DNA from: Drosophila pseudoobscura | Taxonomy: Eukaryota; Arthropoda; Insecta; Diptera; Drosophilidae | Direction of reading: 5' to 3' | Length of the DNA: 64,000 nt | Assembly: GCF_009870125.1 (NCBI RefSeq) | Contig: NC_046683.1 | Coordinates: 4,154,001 to 4,218,000, forward strand | Shown here: one piece after another, positions 1 to 9,486 of the stretch | How positions within the stretch are numbered: position 1 is the first letter of the stretch | Layout of the letters: each line of letters starts with the position of its first letter | Program-made: the position numbers and the translations under genes | Notes under the pieces: model-generated | What the model was told of the DNA's origin: nothing | What the model saw: only the letters and a program-made list of their open reading frames with translations | Database searches by the model: none

Positions 1-271
1 ATAACCCAAAATAATTTGCAATAAAATAAAAAGAACAAGAGGCTGCGACAGCGACTTGCCGGATAGAAGAGAAGCAGATGAGAAGAAAGAAGAATCAATA
101 GAAGGCATAGAAGCATATTCATCTTTCAGCTTCCGGTTTTGGGGCTGCGCCGTCATTACTATTTTCATTCTTTAATTTTTCGCCATCCCCCCCTCTCCGT
201 TAAAAGAATGACGAAAGCAAAACAGCTGTTTGGGCATTGTTTTTGTTGTGACGCAGCGATGTGCGTTTCAG

Positions 272-303
<32 letters not shown>

Positions 304-995
304 GTGTACATACGATGCACGCACATGTTGATTAATGGATATCGGAGCAACAACAAAAAGAAGCACACAAATAACTAGAATCAGCAATCAGCAAAATACA
401 CATGTAATTCCTAGACGCGACGCCTCTGCCTCTCTACACAGCTGCTGTCGCTGCCTACTGCGCTGCCATTGCACTTGGCTTCTACATCTCTCGCTCCCTC
501 GCTCGCTCGCCCTCTGGGGCTCTGCCACCGACTCTCTCGCTCTCTCTATTCTATTGCAATGCTCTGACCGTGCCTCCACTCTCCCCATACCCAATACAAG
601 CCAAAGCCCTTTCTGCATTTTGATAATGCGTAGATAGTGCAGGAAAAAAGGAGCTGAGAGCTCATTACGAAAAGGCTATGAAATTAGAGAAGAATTTTAC
701 TAATGAAAGGGTCAGGGCCGGGGGCAGAAGGTAAATGAAAGCCGGGATGGTGCTGCTTCTTCCTTCAGCGCTGGGCTATTAATACCTCGCCCAAAACTAT
801 TTTTACACACACACACACACTCAGACACAAAGAACCAACACAAAAAAAAAAAAAAAACTGAACCATGGAAATGCGTTTTGCCCCAGCTTCCTTCTCTCGC
901 CGCTACACCGCCTATCCTTCTATTGGAGGGGACCGTGAAAGCCTGTACTACGCCCCTGTTACCAAAGTTCCGTTCCCCAGTTCCCCGGCACTTAC
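1..995 (-). other. intron 1 of HAPSTR1-family gene, running off the left edge
   Basis: This stretch lies downstream of the donor at 995/994 of the minus-strand gene and holds no recognisable second exon on either strand. It contains a GT repeat (about 270-306), a pyrimidine-rich CTCGCT block (490-550), and a CA repeat (805-822) followed by a poly-A run near 842-856. No gene is supported in it. Confidence 0.5.
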
Positions 996-1176
996 CGCGA
1001 TAGAGCTGGGCCACAGCGGTGGCCGAATCCTGGAATGCTCCCCAGACGGTGCCTAAATTGTTGTCACGCTGACGCACATACTCCCGTTCGAATTCATCAT
1101 GCTGGCCGTCAATTTCATGGTGACACTGCTCCTCGAGCCAGCTTTCCTCGCCGCCCGATTCCTGCTGCTGTTGCAT
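996..1176 (-). CDS. HAPSTR1/C16orf72-family stress-response protein, first coding exon (partial)
   Basis: The minus-strand exon starts at the ATG at 1176 and ends at a consensus donor (GTAAGT) at 995, leaving one base of the last codon (phase 1). It encodes 60 residues. An acidic start is followed by WLEEQC, an EFEREYVRQRD stretch and FQDSATAVAQLY. The last closely matches the FQNSATAVAQLY block that I recall from human HAPSTR1 (C16orf72). HAPSTR1 proteins bind the ubiquitin ligase HUWE1 and tune nuclear stress signalling. The rest of the protein (second FQ...A block and basic region) must lie beyond position 1, because no matching exon is seen in 1-960. The gene is divergent from Rrp45, with about 0.9 kb between start codons. 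The family call rests on one motif, so the function is inferred. Confidence 0.72.
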
Positions 1177-2082
1177 TTTTGACTGTTTTTTTTTGTGTGT
1201 ATGTTAGTGTGTGTGTGGGTTGTATGTGGTTTTTGCTGCGCTGGTTTTTTTCTTCTGTCACAGTTACGGCTACTGCCCTGGACTCCGCGACTAGGGAATC
1301 GCGACTTGCGTCTTCTGGCTGCTGCTCCTTTCTGCTGCTTCCTCTTCTGCTACGACGACAGTACGCACTAACCACACACACACGAGCGAGATATGCTCAC
1401 ACAGAAGCACACACGCCTCACACACACGCAGTCTTGCTTCTGTGTGTGGGTGTGTAGAGGATTGTCCACTCTTGACTGCAGACTTCGGGCACTTGAATGC
1501 GCACTTTGATGCACTGCCTCCAATCCGCCACTAGATGTTGTGCCGTAGATCGCCTTTATATATTTTTTTGTTATATTGTATTTGTGTTATTCGACATCGA
1601 AACGAGTGTGATAGTAAATCACCTCAAAAAAGAATTGAGGCTCTGCTGTCAGTGCTGCCGGACTACTGATTCAAGATGTTTTCACCAGAGTTGGCATTCT
1701 AGTTCGATTTAGACGAGTCAGTTCGTTCTAGATCCCATCCCTGGAACTAAGAAATTGTAAATTTCTATGGTTCTATATGCCTTTCTTTACAGTGAGTTCA
1801 GTTAGAGGAACTGTTGAGAGATACATTTTATAAAATTTCACATTATTTATCAGAAACGTATGTACAAAACTCATGAATTTTTCAAATTCCTAAGACTTTG
1901 TAAGTTCATACTGAACGCTGCCATTTATTATTTCGTAGATCAATAGTTCCAGTTTAAATGAACCAGTTTAGGTCGATATCTTATCGAACTAGGTGGCAGC
2001 TCTGCAGAATCTCTGCACGTTTTTAAAAGCCGGCCGTACCAGAATCAAATCAAAAACAAAGCAAAAGTCAACAAGAACTAAA
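1177..2082. promoter_or_regulatory. divergent promoter region, HAPSTR1-family gene / Rrp45
   Basis: These 0.9 kb separate two divergent start codons. The left part holds the GT- and CA-rich leader of the minus-strand gene (1195-1455). The right part, next to Rrp45, has TCGATATCTTATCGAAC at about 1973-1989, which resembles the DRE/BEAF core TATCGA of fly housekeeping promoters. No other gene is seen. Confidence 0.45.
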
Positions 2083-3399
2083 ATGTTTATGAACACAGGC
2101 TTCTTCGAGCCGGGTAAAACAAAGACCGAACGTAAATTCATCCAACAGGCGGTGAAGCAGAGCCAACGCCTCGATGGCCGCAAGTCCGGCGAAAGCCGCG
2201 ATGTCCAACTAACCTTCGGTGGGGAATATGGATCGGTGGTCGTGTCGCTGGGCGATACCAAGGTTATGGCTCAGGTGACCTGCGACATGGGCACACCGAC
2301 CACGTCCAGGCCGAACGAGGGCAAGCTCCAGCTGTATGTAACACTGGCAGGCGTTTCCTACCTAGACTCGGTACAGAAGACGCACGATAAGCGCTCGCTC
2401 ACGCTTAATTCGCTGCTGGAACGGACATTCCGCACCTCACGTTGTGTGGATCTGGAGTCTCTGTGTGTGGCCTCCGAGCTGCATGTCTGGTGCATCCGTG
2501 TAGACGTCAATGTTCTCAATCACGATGGAAATCTGTATGGTAAGCATGACGAGTGTAATAGGGAATGCCTTCGACCGTCTAACGTTTGCTTTCTTTGTAG
2601 ATGCCAGCACTGTTGCCGTTTTGGCTGCCCTTATGCACTTTCGCCGTCCAGACGTGACTTTTACCGATGGTGAGCTCCGCACCTACACGGAGAAGGAGCG
2701 CGACATGATACCCCTGCTCTTTCTGCACTATCCTGTGAGCGTCACCTACTGCATCTACACAAGCAACTTTCAGCCCTTTGTGGACCCGACGCTACTGGAG
2801 GAGAATACCGCCGATTCGACTATTATTTTGAGCTTTAACTCCTACCAAGAGCTGTGCACTCTCAATGCTGGCGGCACTGTCCCAACTGATGTTCGCACCA
2901 TCATGCAATGTGCCCGGAGTGCTGCGAATCGGTGCAAGGCCATGGTTACATTCATCCGAAAAGCCTTGGATCAGGATGAGCAGCAATGTTTAGAGGGCAG
3001 CAAGAGAAACACTGGCATGCTGGGTTTAATGGAAAAGTCGTCACAGAAGCTGAGCTTCAAGACTCTCATGAAGGGAGATCAAAAGCAGCAGCAGCATAAA
3101 ACAGAGGACATGGATTTAGAAGTGGAGGCCAAACCGAATCCAAAGCTCGAAGCAGACGAAGAAGAGAACGCCGATAACGTCGAAAACGTCGAAAGCGATC
3201 AACCAGCACAGGAAGAGGGTAAGTCCTGCCTGAATAATGTTCCTTGTTCCTCTCACCATGCGTCTCCTTTTATTCAGAACTACCCATGGACGACAGCGGC
3301 TGGCTGCCGCAGGAACCTGAACCCACAATAGATCCGACAAAGCAGAGCCCTGGCAAACCCAAGCGTAAGCGCAACAAGGGCAACAAAAAGAAGCAGTAA
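2083..3399 (+). CDS. Rrp45: exosome complex component RRP45
   Basis: Three exons, 2083-2539, 2601-3218 and 3278-3399, join in frame (phase 1 at both junctions) to give 398 residues. Introns of 61 and 59 bp use GTAAGC/TTTGTAG and GTAAGT/ATTCAG. The N-terminal half is an RNase PH fold: the RLDGRK signature near residue 29 is followed by LTFGGEYGSVVVSLGDTKV. A second RNase PH-like half follows (PALMHFRRPDV-type strand and the YPVSVTY segment). The tail is acidic, then lysine-rich (ending KRNKGNKKKQ). RRP45 is a non-catalytic ring subunit of the RNA exosome, which degrades and trims RNA 3' to 5' in nucleus and cytoplasm. An open frame extends upstream to about 1993 without an ATG, so I start at 2083 (context ACTAAAATGT). 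A second in-frame ATG lies two codons on. An AATAAA signal sits at 3492. Confidence 0.93.
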
Positions 3400-4494
3400 C
3401 AGAGTTCCTCCTAAGAAAGGAATGGTTTCTAGGGCGGTACGGAGGAAAAGGAAAGCGAAGCAAGTCATCTATTTGTAAACAATTTATGTATAATAAATCT
3501 ATAAATTAATAGGTTAGACAGGCTTTCCATTAATGTTTACTTAAGCTTAATAATTGTATGGCTAAAATCAGTCTAGACCTTAACACAATTCGTTCAGTTT
3601 GTCAGCGCCCACTGATATACATCTTATTTAAGCTTAAACTAGCATTACGTAGTGGGGCAGGGGGAGCCACAGCCCTAGGCAGAAGATCGCGGTTGTCGTT
3701 TCGAGTATTGCAAGACATACAACCAGTAGAACGAACTTCAATTAAAAGAAAGTTAATTCGTTTCACTTATTTCGACTATGGGATTGATTTAATTTCTTTC
3801 CAAGGTGGGCCAGCCCCGGCTTAACGCTTAAAAGTGAACACAATTCGTGCTTGTCGCTGACCACGGAAATCATGGAATAAGAGTTCGCTTTTTGATTTCC
3901 GTTTCGTTCAATTGGTTTTGCTGTTTGTTTTTGTAAAATGTACATGGTTTATTCGTGCGTTGGTTTAATGTTTTAGATTTTAGGTATATCTATTATGTAT
4001 ATAAAGAGCTATTAACAACGGACAAATGCTACAATAAAGTTGTAAAAATTCATTCATCTTAGTGTTAATTATTCTTCTTTCGCGATTACCAATCTCCTCT
4101 CCTCTCCTTTCTTGGCTTTAAACTACAATACATACATCATATAATTCTTGTTTTGGGAGCACCAGTTGCTGTTTGCTTGTTTACTTAATTTCTTTAGATG
4201 TAAATTTATATTACATTCTTTATTCTACAATTAAATGTATATTTATCTTCTGATTTTTGTTGGGATGTAGGAAGATTGCTGGTAGGCATGGGCACAGTAC
4301 AGGATTGTGGGACATTATTGCTATTAGAAGTGAACAATGCTGACGTCAGGAGAACGAATGATGACGAAAGCAAACGCAGCAACAATGTGTATGTGTGCTG
4401 TCTGTGTATGTGTGTGTGGAAGGGAGATAGCTAGTTTGCTTTGGGAGCCGGCAGCCGTAGCATCCTCCCTCCCATTGTGTCCTTTATATCCAAT
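3400..4494. other. convergent 3' region of Rrp45 and Sap30
   Basis: This A/T-rich region between two stop codons holds the 3' UTRs of both genes. AATAAA at 3492-3497 serves Rrp45. TTTATT near 4219, which is AATAAA on the minus strand, may serve Sap30. No coding potential beyond short shadows is seen. Confidence 0.5.
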
Positions 4495-5097
4495 TTAGGT
4501 GGTATCATTGCCAATGCCATTCTTTTGATCCAACTTATTTGTCCCCATTTTCACCATATACACAAAAAACGTGATTATCTCTTTTTCCTTGATGGGTATT
4601 GTCTTGAAATGTTTCATGATGGTCTGCACACACATAGGAAAGGAAATAGAACACAATATATCTGGTGAAATTTAACAAAAGACTATCATTAGATCTCGAC
4701 TTACATCGGCCAATTGTGCCCGCTTCATGCCCTGCCGTGTCTGGACCTTAAAGTGGCGCTTATAGCGACGCAGTGTGCTAACGCTCAGCTGGTAGAGATC
4801 AGGAAACTCGTGTAAATCAGTGTCCGTCTCATTGCTATCGTCTTCGCTGTCCTTGCGTCGTCGCTTGGTCCGTACCGACTGTATGCGCTCCTTGTGGTGG
4901 TCACAGATGTAGATGTGCTGGGCACTTGGGTCACTGCTCAGCCTCAGGCGCTTCTGGGCCACAGTCTTCTGGATGCGTTTGCTGTAGCTGGCGTAGCCGG
5001 CCTGATTGCGACACCTTTCCATGTCGTCAATCAGGCAGCAGGTCTGGTCTGCGTGGCCACGGGAGTCCTCCTCACCGGTGCTGAAGCCGTTGTTCAT
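4495..5097 (-). CDS. Sap30: Sin3-associated polypeptide SAP30
   Basis: Two minus-strand exons, 5097-4705 and 4623-4495, are separated by an 81-bp intron (GTAAGT...TGTGCAG, phase 0). Together they encode 173 residues, the length I recall for the D. melanogaster protein. The start [15 protein letters not shown] is the characteristic fly Sap30 N-terminus. A zinc-binding module is visible: Cys20/21, Cys29, Cys65 and His68, with a basic [11 protein letters not shown] helix between. An acidic linker follows, and then the Sin3-interaction region ([19 protein letters not shown]), completed in exon 2 ([17 protein letters not shown]). Sap30 bridges the Sin3-HDAC1 co-repressor complex to transcription factors and DNA in the nucleus. 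The gene is divergent from Lamtor5 and convergent with Rrp45. Confidence 0.95.
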
Positions 5098-5217
5098 AAT
5101 GTTACCTTACCGATTCTTGATCTCTTTATTGTGAATGTGTATGGTGTGTGCACTGCTCCTGCTGCTCGCGACGGGTTTTGTTTCTCTGTTTTTGTTGCCT
5201 TCCCTTCTGCGTCTTCC

Positions 5218-5227
5218 TTATCGATAA
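5218..5227 (-). promoter_or_regulatory. DRE-like element of Sap30
   Basis: The palindromic TTATCGATAA lies about 120 bp upstream of the Sap30 ATG and matches the DRE core TATCGATA, bound by DREF and the insulator protein BEAF-32. Confidence 0.65.
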
Positions 5228-5902
5228 TTGATGGTCACACCAGACTGAACCTGCAGGGTCATACTTAGGTATGGTAAGGTATGTATTTTGTGCTCCCACT
5301 TATCCGCGTACCACTGGAGAGGAGACGACGAGTCGTTGAAGTTGCGTTCGATATTTGTCCCGTAGTACTTTTAAGACGTCATTAAGATGTTCCAGCGCAC
5401 ATCGAATGCCAATTCGTGAACAAACTGACATAAAAATCAAACATTTTTCATATATGATTAGATATGGACAACAGGCAAAAACAGCCAAGGGAAATGGCCA
5501 CGCTCGTATGAACCTCACCTCGCTATTTTTGATCAACAATATGCCATGTGGGCGGACCTATTTTTGGCCTCATGGTATATTAGGCAAAAGAGGTCGATTT
5601 TAACTTGCGTGCGTTGCATTTTCTCGGCCGTTTTTCGAATTGGCCATACCCCTTTTCCACAGCAATTGCCGGAGAATTTGAAAGAATATACAAATATAAT
5701 AGCTGATCATCTACGGTGTTTTATATACTGTTTTTTTTTTACGTTGAAATTGAGTTGAAGGTATATTTACGGTATATCGGAATATACTGGTATATTTGAT
5801 CAAGTTTATCTACTAAATTTAATTTTTAAAGGTATATTTAATGAGACGGAATATTTTGGTATATTTTTGAGGGTCAGACCGTATATCTTATCAATAAGTC
5901 CG

Positions 5903-5913
5903 CGGTCACACTA
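5903..5913 (+). promoter_or_regulatory. Motif 1 (M1BP-type) core promoter element of Lamtor5
   Basis: CGGTCACACTA fits the fly core-promoter Motif 1 consensus YGGTCACACTR and lies 79 bp upstream of the Lamtor5 ATG. This fits TATA-less housekeeping transcription. Confidence 0.7.
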
Positions 5914-5991
5914 TCCCTAATCATTGTTTTGGTTTTTGCTTTGTTTTTTTGTAGTTAATTTCGCCAAAAACGTAAAATTTAAGTGTAGCTC

Positions 5992-6488
5992 ATGGAGACC
6001 CAACTGGAGAAAGTCTTGAGCGATATGTATGGCATCTCGATAATACCAATAACGTATTAAACACCCACTTTTGCAGCGTCACACAACCGGACACGGTGGG
6101 CGCTCTGCTGGCGAATCGTCAAGGGCTCTGCTTGGGCGGTGAGTAGATATCCCCAATGGATGAGCATTTGCAATTAGTTGTGCCAGACCAATAACGAGCA
6201 ATGCCTTGCAGTCAAAGGCGATATAAACCCGAATGTCTCTGGCATCGGCATGGCCATATCTGATCAGGTGGCGGGTCTGGAGCCAAGGAATGCGGTGGCT
6301 CAACCAGAGGCACGTCATCCAACCATCTGCCTATACAGTGGAAATAGGTAAGTGATCGAACCCTTGCCTCTGGCACTTAACCGACTTCTCCCCCGTCCCC
6401 GTGGAACAGGCGCTGCGTCATCCAGAGGAATGGGGAGATTACTGGCGTAATTTACAAGCAGCACACATCTGCCCCGACCAGCGATTAG
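5992..6488 (+). CDS. Lamtor5: Ragulator complex protein LAMTOR5
   Basis: Four short exons, 5992-6026, 6077-6138, 6212-6347 and 6410-6488, join with consistent phases (2, 1, 2) to give 103 residues. The first intron is only 50 bp with a GTATGG donor. The product begins METQLEKVLSD and has PDTVGALLANRQGLCLG, then VKGDINPNVSGIGMAIS, then CVIQRNGEITGVIYK. This is the roadblock/longin fold order of LAMTOR5 (HBXIP). LAMTOR5 is part of the lysosomal Ragulator scaffold that recruits Rag GTPases and so mTORC1 in response to amino acids. The protein is about 12 residues longer than the human one, partly in the loop before TICLYSGNR. No single frame covers the gene; it becomes visible only after splicing. 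It is divergent from Sap30 and convergent with Tom70. Confidence 0.9.
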
Positions 6489-7821
6489 CTAGATTTTGGA
6501 CGAGCAACATTCGTCATTCTCAGGCCAAGTCAAGTCTTCCAAATTGCGCTTGTTCCAGGAATCGCATACGGGACTCGAATTGGGACACTGCTGCTACTGA
6601 GAAGAAATCGCTTACGTGCCTCGCGCTCTAGTTAAAGTGTTTCAATGCCAGTTCTGGCCGTCTTCATTTCTTTTTCTTGTTATCATTATGGTTTTTTTTT
6701 TATAAATTCGCATTAATCACCAAAGTTACGAGTAGTTGCAAGTTAACCCACATCTTATGTATATAGAAAGCACTTTTCACGACTAAGCCTTAAATTGAGT
6801 ACGCATACAATCCTATATGAATATACACACACATATACATACATACGCATATACATATATCTAAATCGATCAGATAAATAATCATGTGTAACCACGGTCG
6901 CCACTTTTGGCAACTATTTACATTTACCTGCTGGTGCAATAGCAATTAAAACTATGAAACTACGCTTCCAATTGAAAATGATACAATTCTATGCTGTGGG
7001 TAAGCCCTAGTCGAAATTTAAATCACTACATTAATTATGCCAAGCGGACCCTCCTTCCTTGGCTACCTCTATTTGGTATCGCCGCCAACACCATAATTAC
7101 TCAATCATACGAGTACTCGTAGCAATCATGCACTGCGCTTTCCTTTTCCGGGTTGAGATCGTCAGTGTTCAGTCGTTGAGGAAATGCAGAGCCGCCCACG
7201 TCATGTAATGAACGAACCGAAAAAATATGATACATTGTTGTCATGCAACATGCAACAGGCATCAGGCATCAGGCAACAGGCAACTCGCAGTGCCACCAGA
7301 CAAATTGCCGTAAATTCCACAGCCCACGAGCATCGTTTTTTTTTTTTTTTCTATAATATGTATTTTGAAAGTAGTATGACAACATGGCGCCCCCTGTCCA
7401 TCACAGTAACACGCGCCTGATGCACACACAAATTTTGACACGAATGCAGCCGAAAATCTTCTCTAGCCAGCGACTGGTCCCACATGGCACCGCCAGGAAA
7501 AGGAGGAGTAGTAGTAGGAGGATGGGGAGTTTGGCTGGTTCCATAAACGGGTTCGTTCGTGCTTTAAATTGCACTGTAAAATATTGATTATATTTCAGCT
7601 AGTCGCGAGTGCGGTGATGCAATGAAGTGCATCCTCAAATATTTTCGGCAAGTGCTCGGTCAGCAAATGCATTCGATTCCAGGCTCGGCCCCAGGGAATG
7701 GTTTGGCGCGAATGAAACGGGATTTTGAGTTGCACAAATGTATATGTATAAAATATAACAAAAATAATTGGACATAACTAACTAGAGAACAATTGTTTGG
7801 GCGAACGAATAACGAGAGCAC
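6489..7821. other. convergent 3' region of Lamtor5 and Tom70
   Basis: A/T-rich non-coding sequence with an ATACATA-type run (about 6825-6860), a CAGGCATCAGGCAACAGGCAA run near 7255-7285 and a poly-T run at 7337-7350. It should hold the 3' UTRs of both genes. I see no further gene. Confidence 0.45.
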
Positions 7822-9486
7822 CTAGTCGAGGCTCGAGAGGTGCTGTTGGACCTGTTCGTTCATGCTCTTGATGTCGATGCCCAGTTTTTCGGTGACATTG
7901 ATCTGAGCCTGGGAGGCATTGCGTAGGGCAAAGGCATGAGTTAGGTCATCATAGCTCTTGCAGCAACTTATGGCCTGGTCGAACAGCTCAACAGCTTCCT
8001 TTAGGTGCGCCCGCTGCACCTCGATGGTGCCTAGAGTCTCATACGCCAGCTGGCAGTGGGGATCATCCGCGATTGCCTTGTTGAGCATCTTTGAAGCCAT
8101 CTCCTTGTCCCCACGCCACTGCATGACCATGAGTGCATGCTGCACAAGCACGGACGAATTGGAGGGCTCCAATTCCAGAGCCTTTTCGAAGTATTCCTGG
8201 GCCTTGGGAAAGTCCTGACGGTCGACCAGCATTTGGGCCATCAAGTTGTAGCATTCGACGCATTTGGGAAACTCCATGATGGTCTCCTCAAAGTTGCGCA
8301 TCACGCCCTCCATGCGTTTCTCGCTGAGGGCACCCGAGATGATGGAGGCACGGTAGTCGGCATAGTGCATGTTGATAACAGCCACAGCGTGCCTAGGTGC
8401 CTTGGTCACCGACTTCTTGAATTGCGTGAGCGCCTCAGCCGGATCCAGGGGCAGTAGAGTGAGAGCACGCTGAAAGTACACATCAGGGTTTGAGGGTTGC
8501 ATCTTCTCCGCCGCATCGAAGTCGGCTACGGCAGCCGCCTTGTCATTCATGTAGTAGTTGACAGTGGCACGACGCATATAGGCATACGCGGAGAGGGTGG
8601 TATCGGCGTTGGGGTTGTTGACGATGGCCCCAAAGTCGTGCTTGCTCTCCTTGAACGCGTTGGAAAGCAGATAGAACGTGCCGCGCATCAGCAGGGCGTC
8701 GAACCGGTAGCCGGAATCGGGGGACTCGATTTCCTCCGTGCAGGCTGGGATAATTTCTTTGAAGTGCCGGGCGCGCAACGCCCTGTGTGCGCGCATGAAG
8801 GCGTTGGGCGTCTTCACCAAGGAGCGCGCCGGCAAGTTGGTAGTCTGCAGTGGATCGGCAAAGAACGGGAGCATGTAGGAGTTGAAGCAGAACAACGAAG
8901 GCACAAGCGGTGCCCGGCTAGCCAGTTCCTCGACGGCGTCTGCACGTCCCGTCAGCTGGAGTATGCGATCGGCAAACACAATGCTGTGATTGTTCTGGAA
9001 CAGCTCCAGGATGCAGCAAGCCGTAATGTCGTCTAAGCTGTCCTTGATGTTGTTCAGAGCCTCGTGAGCGTGGGCCCGACGCGCGTAGGCCTTGGAGTAA
9101 TGAGGACAGTACGCCAACAACTCGGTACAGTCCTCCAGAACCTTGTCCCACTTGTGCAGCATCTCATATGCCTCCGCTCGACTATGCAGCAGCATTACCA
9201 TGTCTTTGGGCTGGTCCTTCGGGCACAAGTCGAGCGCCTTTCCGTAGCACAGCACAGCATCCTTGTACTTCTCGTTGCGAAGGCAATTCTTGCCCGCCGC
9301 CGCGTGCATCATGGCCTCCTTGGACAGAGCTAGCTTCTGGGCCGGCGTAGACTTCCCGGCGATTATTTTCCTAGCTCCGATCGCCATGAGCCCGATCACG
9401 AATGGCGTGCTGCAGATCACGCCGATCTGCCACTTCTCCAATTTAACAGCCGTCAGGCGCTGGAGGCCCTGAAGTATCATCGCCAT
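7822..9486 (-). CDS. Tom70: mitochondrial import receptor subunit TOM70
   Basis: A single uninterrupted minus-strand frame of 554 residues starts at the ATG at 9486. The open frame upstream, to 9522, has no ATG. A hydrophobic segment near residues 22-40 (VICSTPFVIGLMAIGA) is the signal anchor in the outer mitochondrial membrane, with only a short N-terminus before it. TPR repeats then run through the rest: an N-terminal clamp (AGKNCLRNEKYKDAVLCYGK, then LLHSRAEAYEMLHKW, then SKAYARRAHAHEALN) that binds the EEVD tails of Hsp70/Hsp90, and C-terminal repeats (AQEYFEKALELEP, LAYETLGTIEVQRAHLKEA) that hold preproteins. TOM70 receives chaperone-delivered carrier proteins and passes them to the TOM40 pore. 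Unlike its multi-exon neighbours it has no intron, so a retrocopy is possible. Confidence 0.9.
   Translation of the reverse strand: MAMILQGLQRLTAVKLEKWQIGVICSTPFVIGLMAIGARKIIAGKSTPAQKLALSKEAMMHAAAGKNCLRNEKYKDAVLCYGKALDLCPKDQPKDMVMLLHSRAEAYEMLHKWDKVLEDCTELLAYCPHYSKAYARRAHAHEALNNIKDSLDDITACCILELFQNNHSIVFADRILQLTGRADAVEELASRAPLVPSLFCFNSYMLPFFADPLQTTNLPARSLVKTPNAFMRAHRALRARHFKEIIPACTEEIESPDSGYRFDALLMRGTFYLLSNAFKESKHDFGAIVNNPNADTTLSAYAYMRRATVNYYMNDKAAAVADFDAAEKMQPSNPDVYFQRALTLLPLDPAEALTQFKKSVTKAPRHAVAVINMHYADYRASIISGALSEKRMEGVMRNFEETIMEFPKCVECYNLMAQMLVDRQDFPKAQEYFEKALELEPSNSSVLVQHALMVMQWRGDKEMASKMLNKAIADDPHCQLAYETLGTIEVQRAHLKEAVELFDQAISCCKSYDDLTHAFALRNASQAQINVTEKLGIDIKSMNEQVQQHLSSLD

Larger units (their letters stand above)
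5098..5991. promoter_or_regulatory. bidirectional housekeeping promoter, Sap30 / Lamtor5
   Basis: The 0.9-kb spacer between divergent starts has a core at each end. On the Sap30 side, TTATCGATAA (DRE, bound by DREF/BEAF) lies at 5218-5227, with GGTCACACC (Motif 1-like, bound by M1BP) at 5233. On the Lamtor5 side, CGGTCACACTA, a full Motif 1, lies at 5903-5913. In front of it, several copies of GGTATATTT stand between about 5759 and 5870. No gene is seen in the spacer. Confidence 0.7.
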
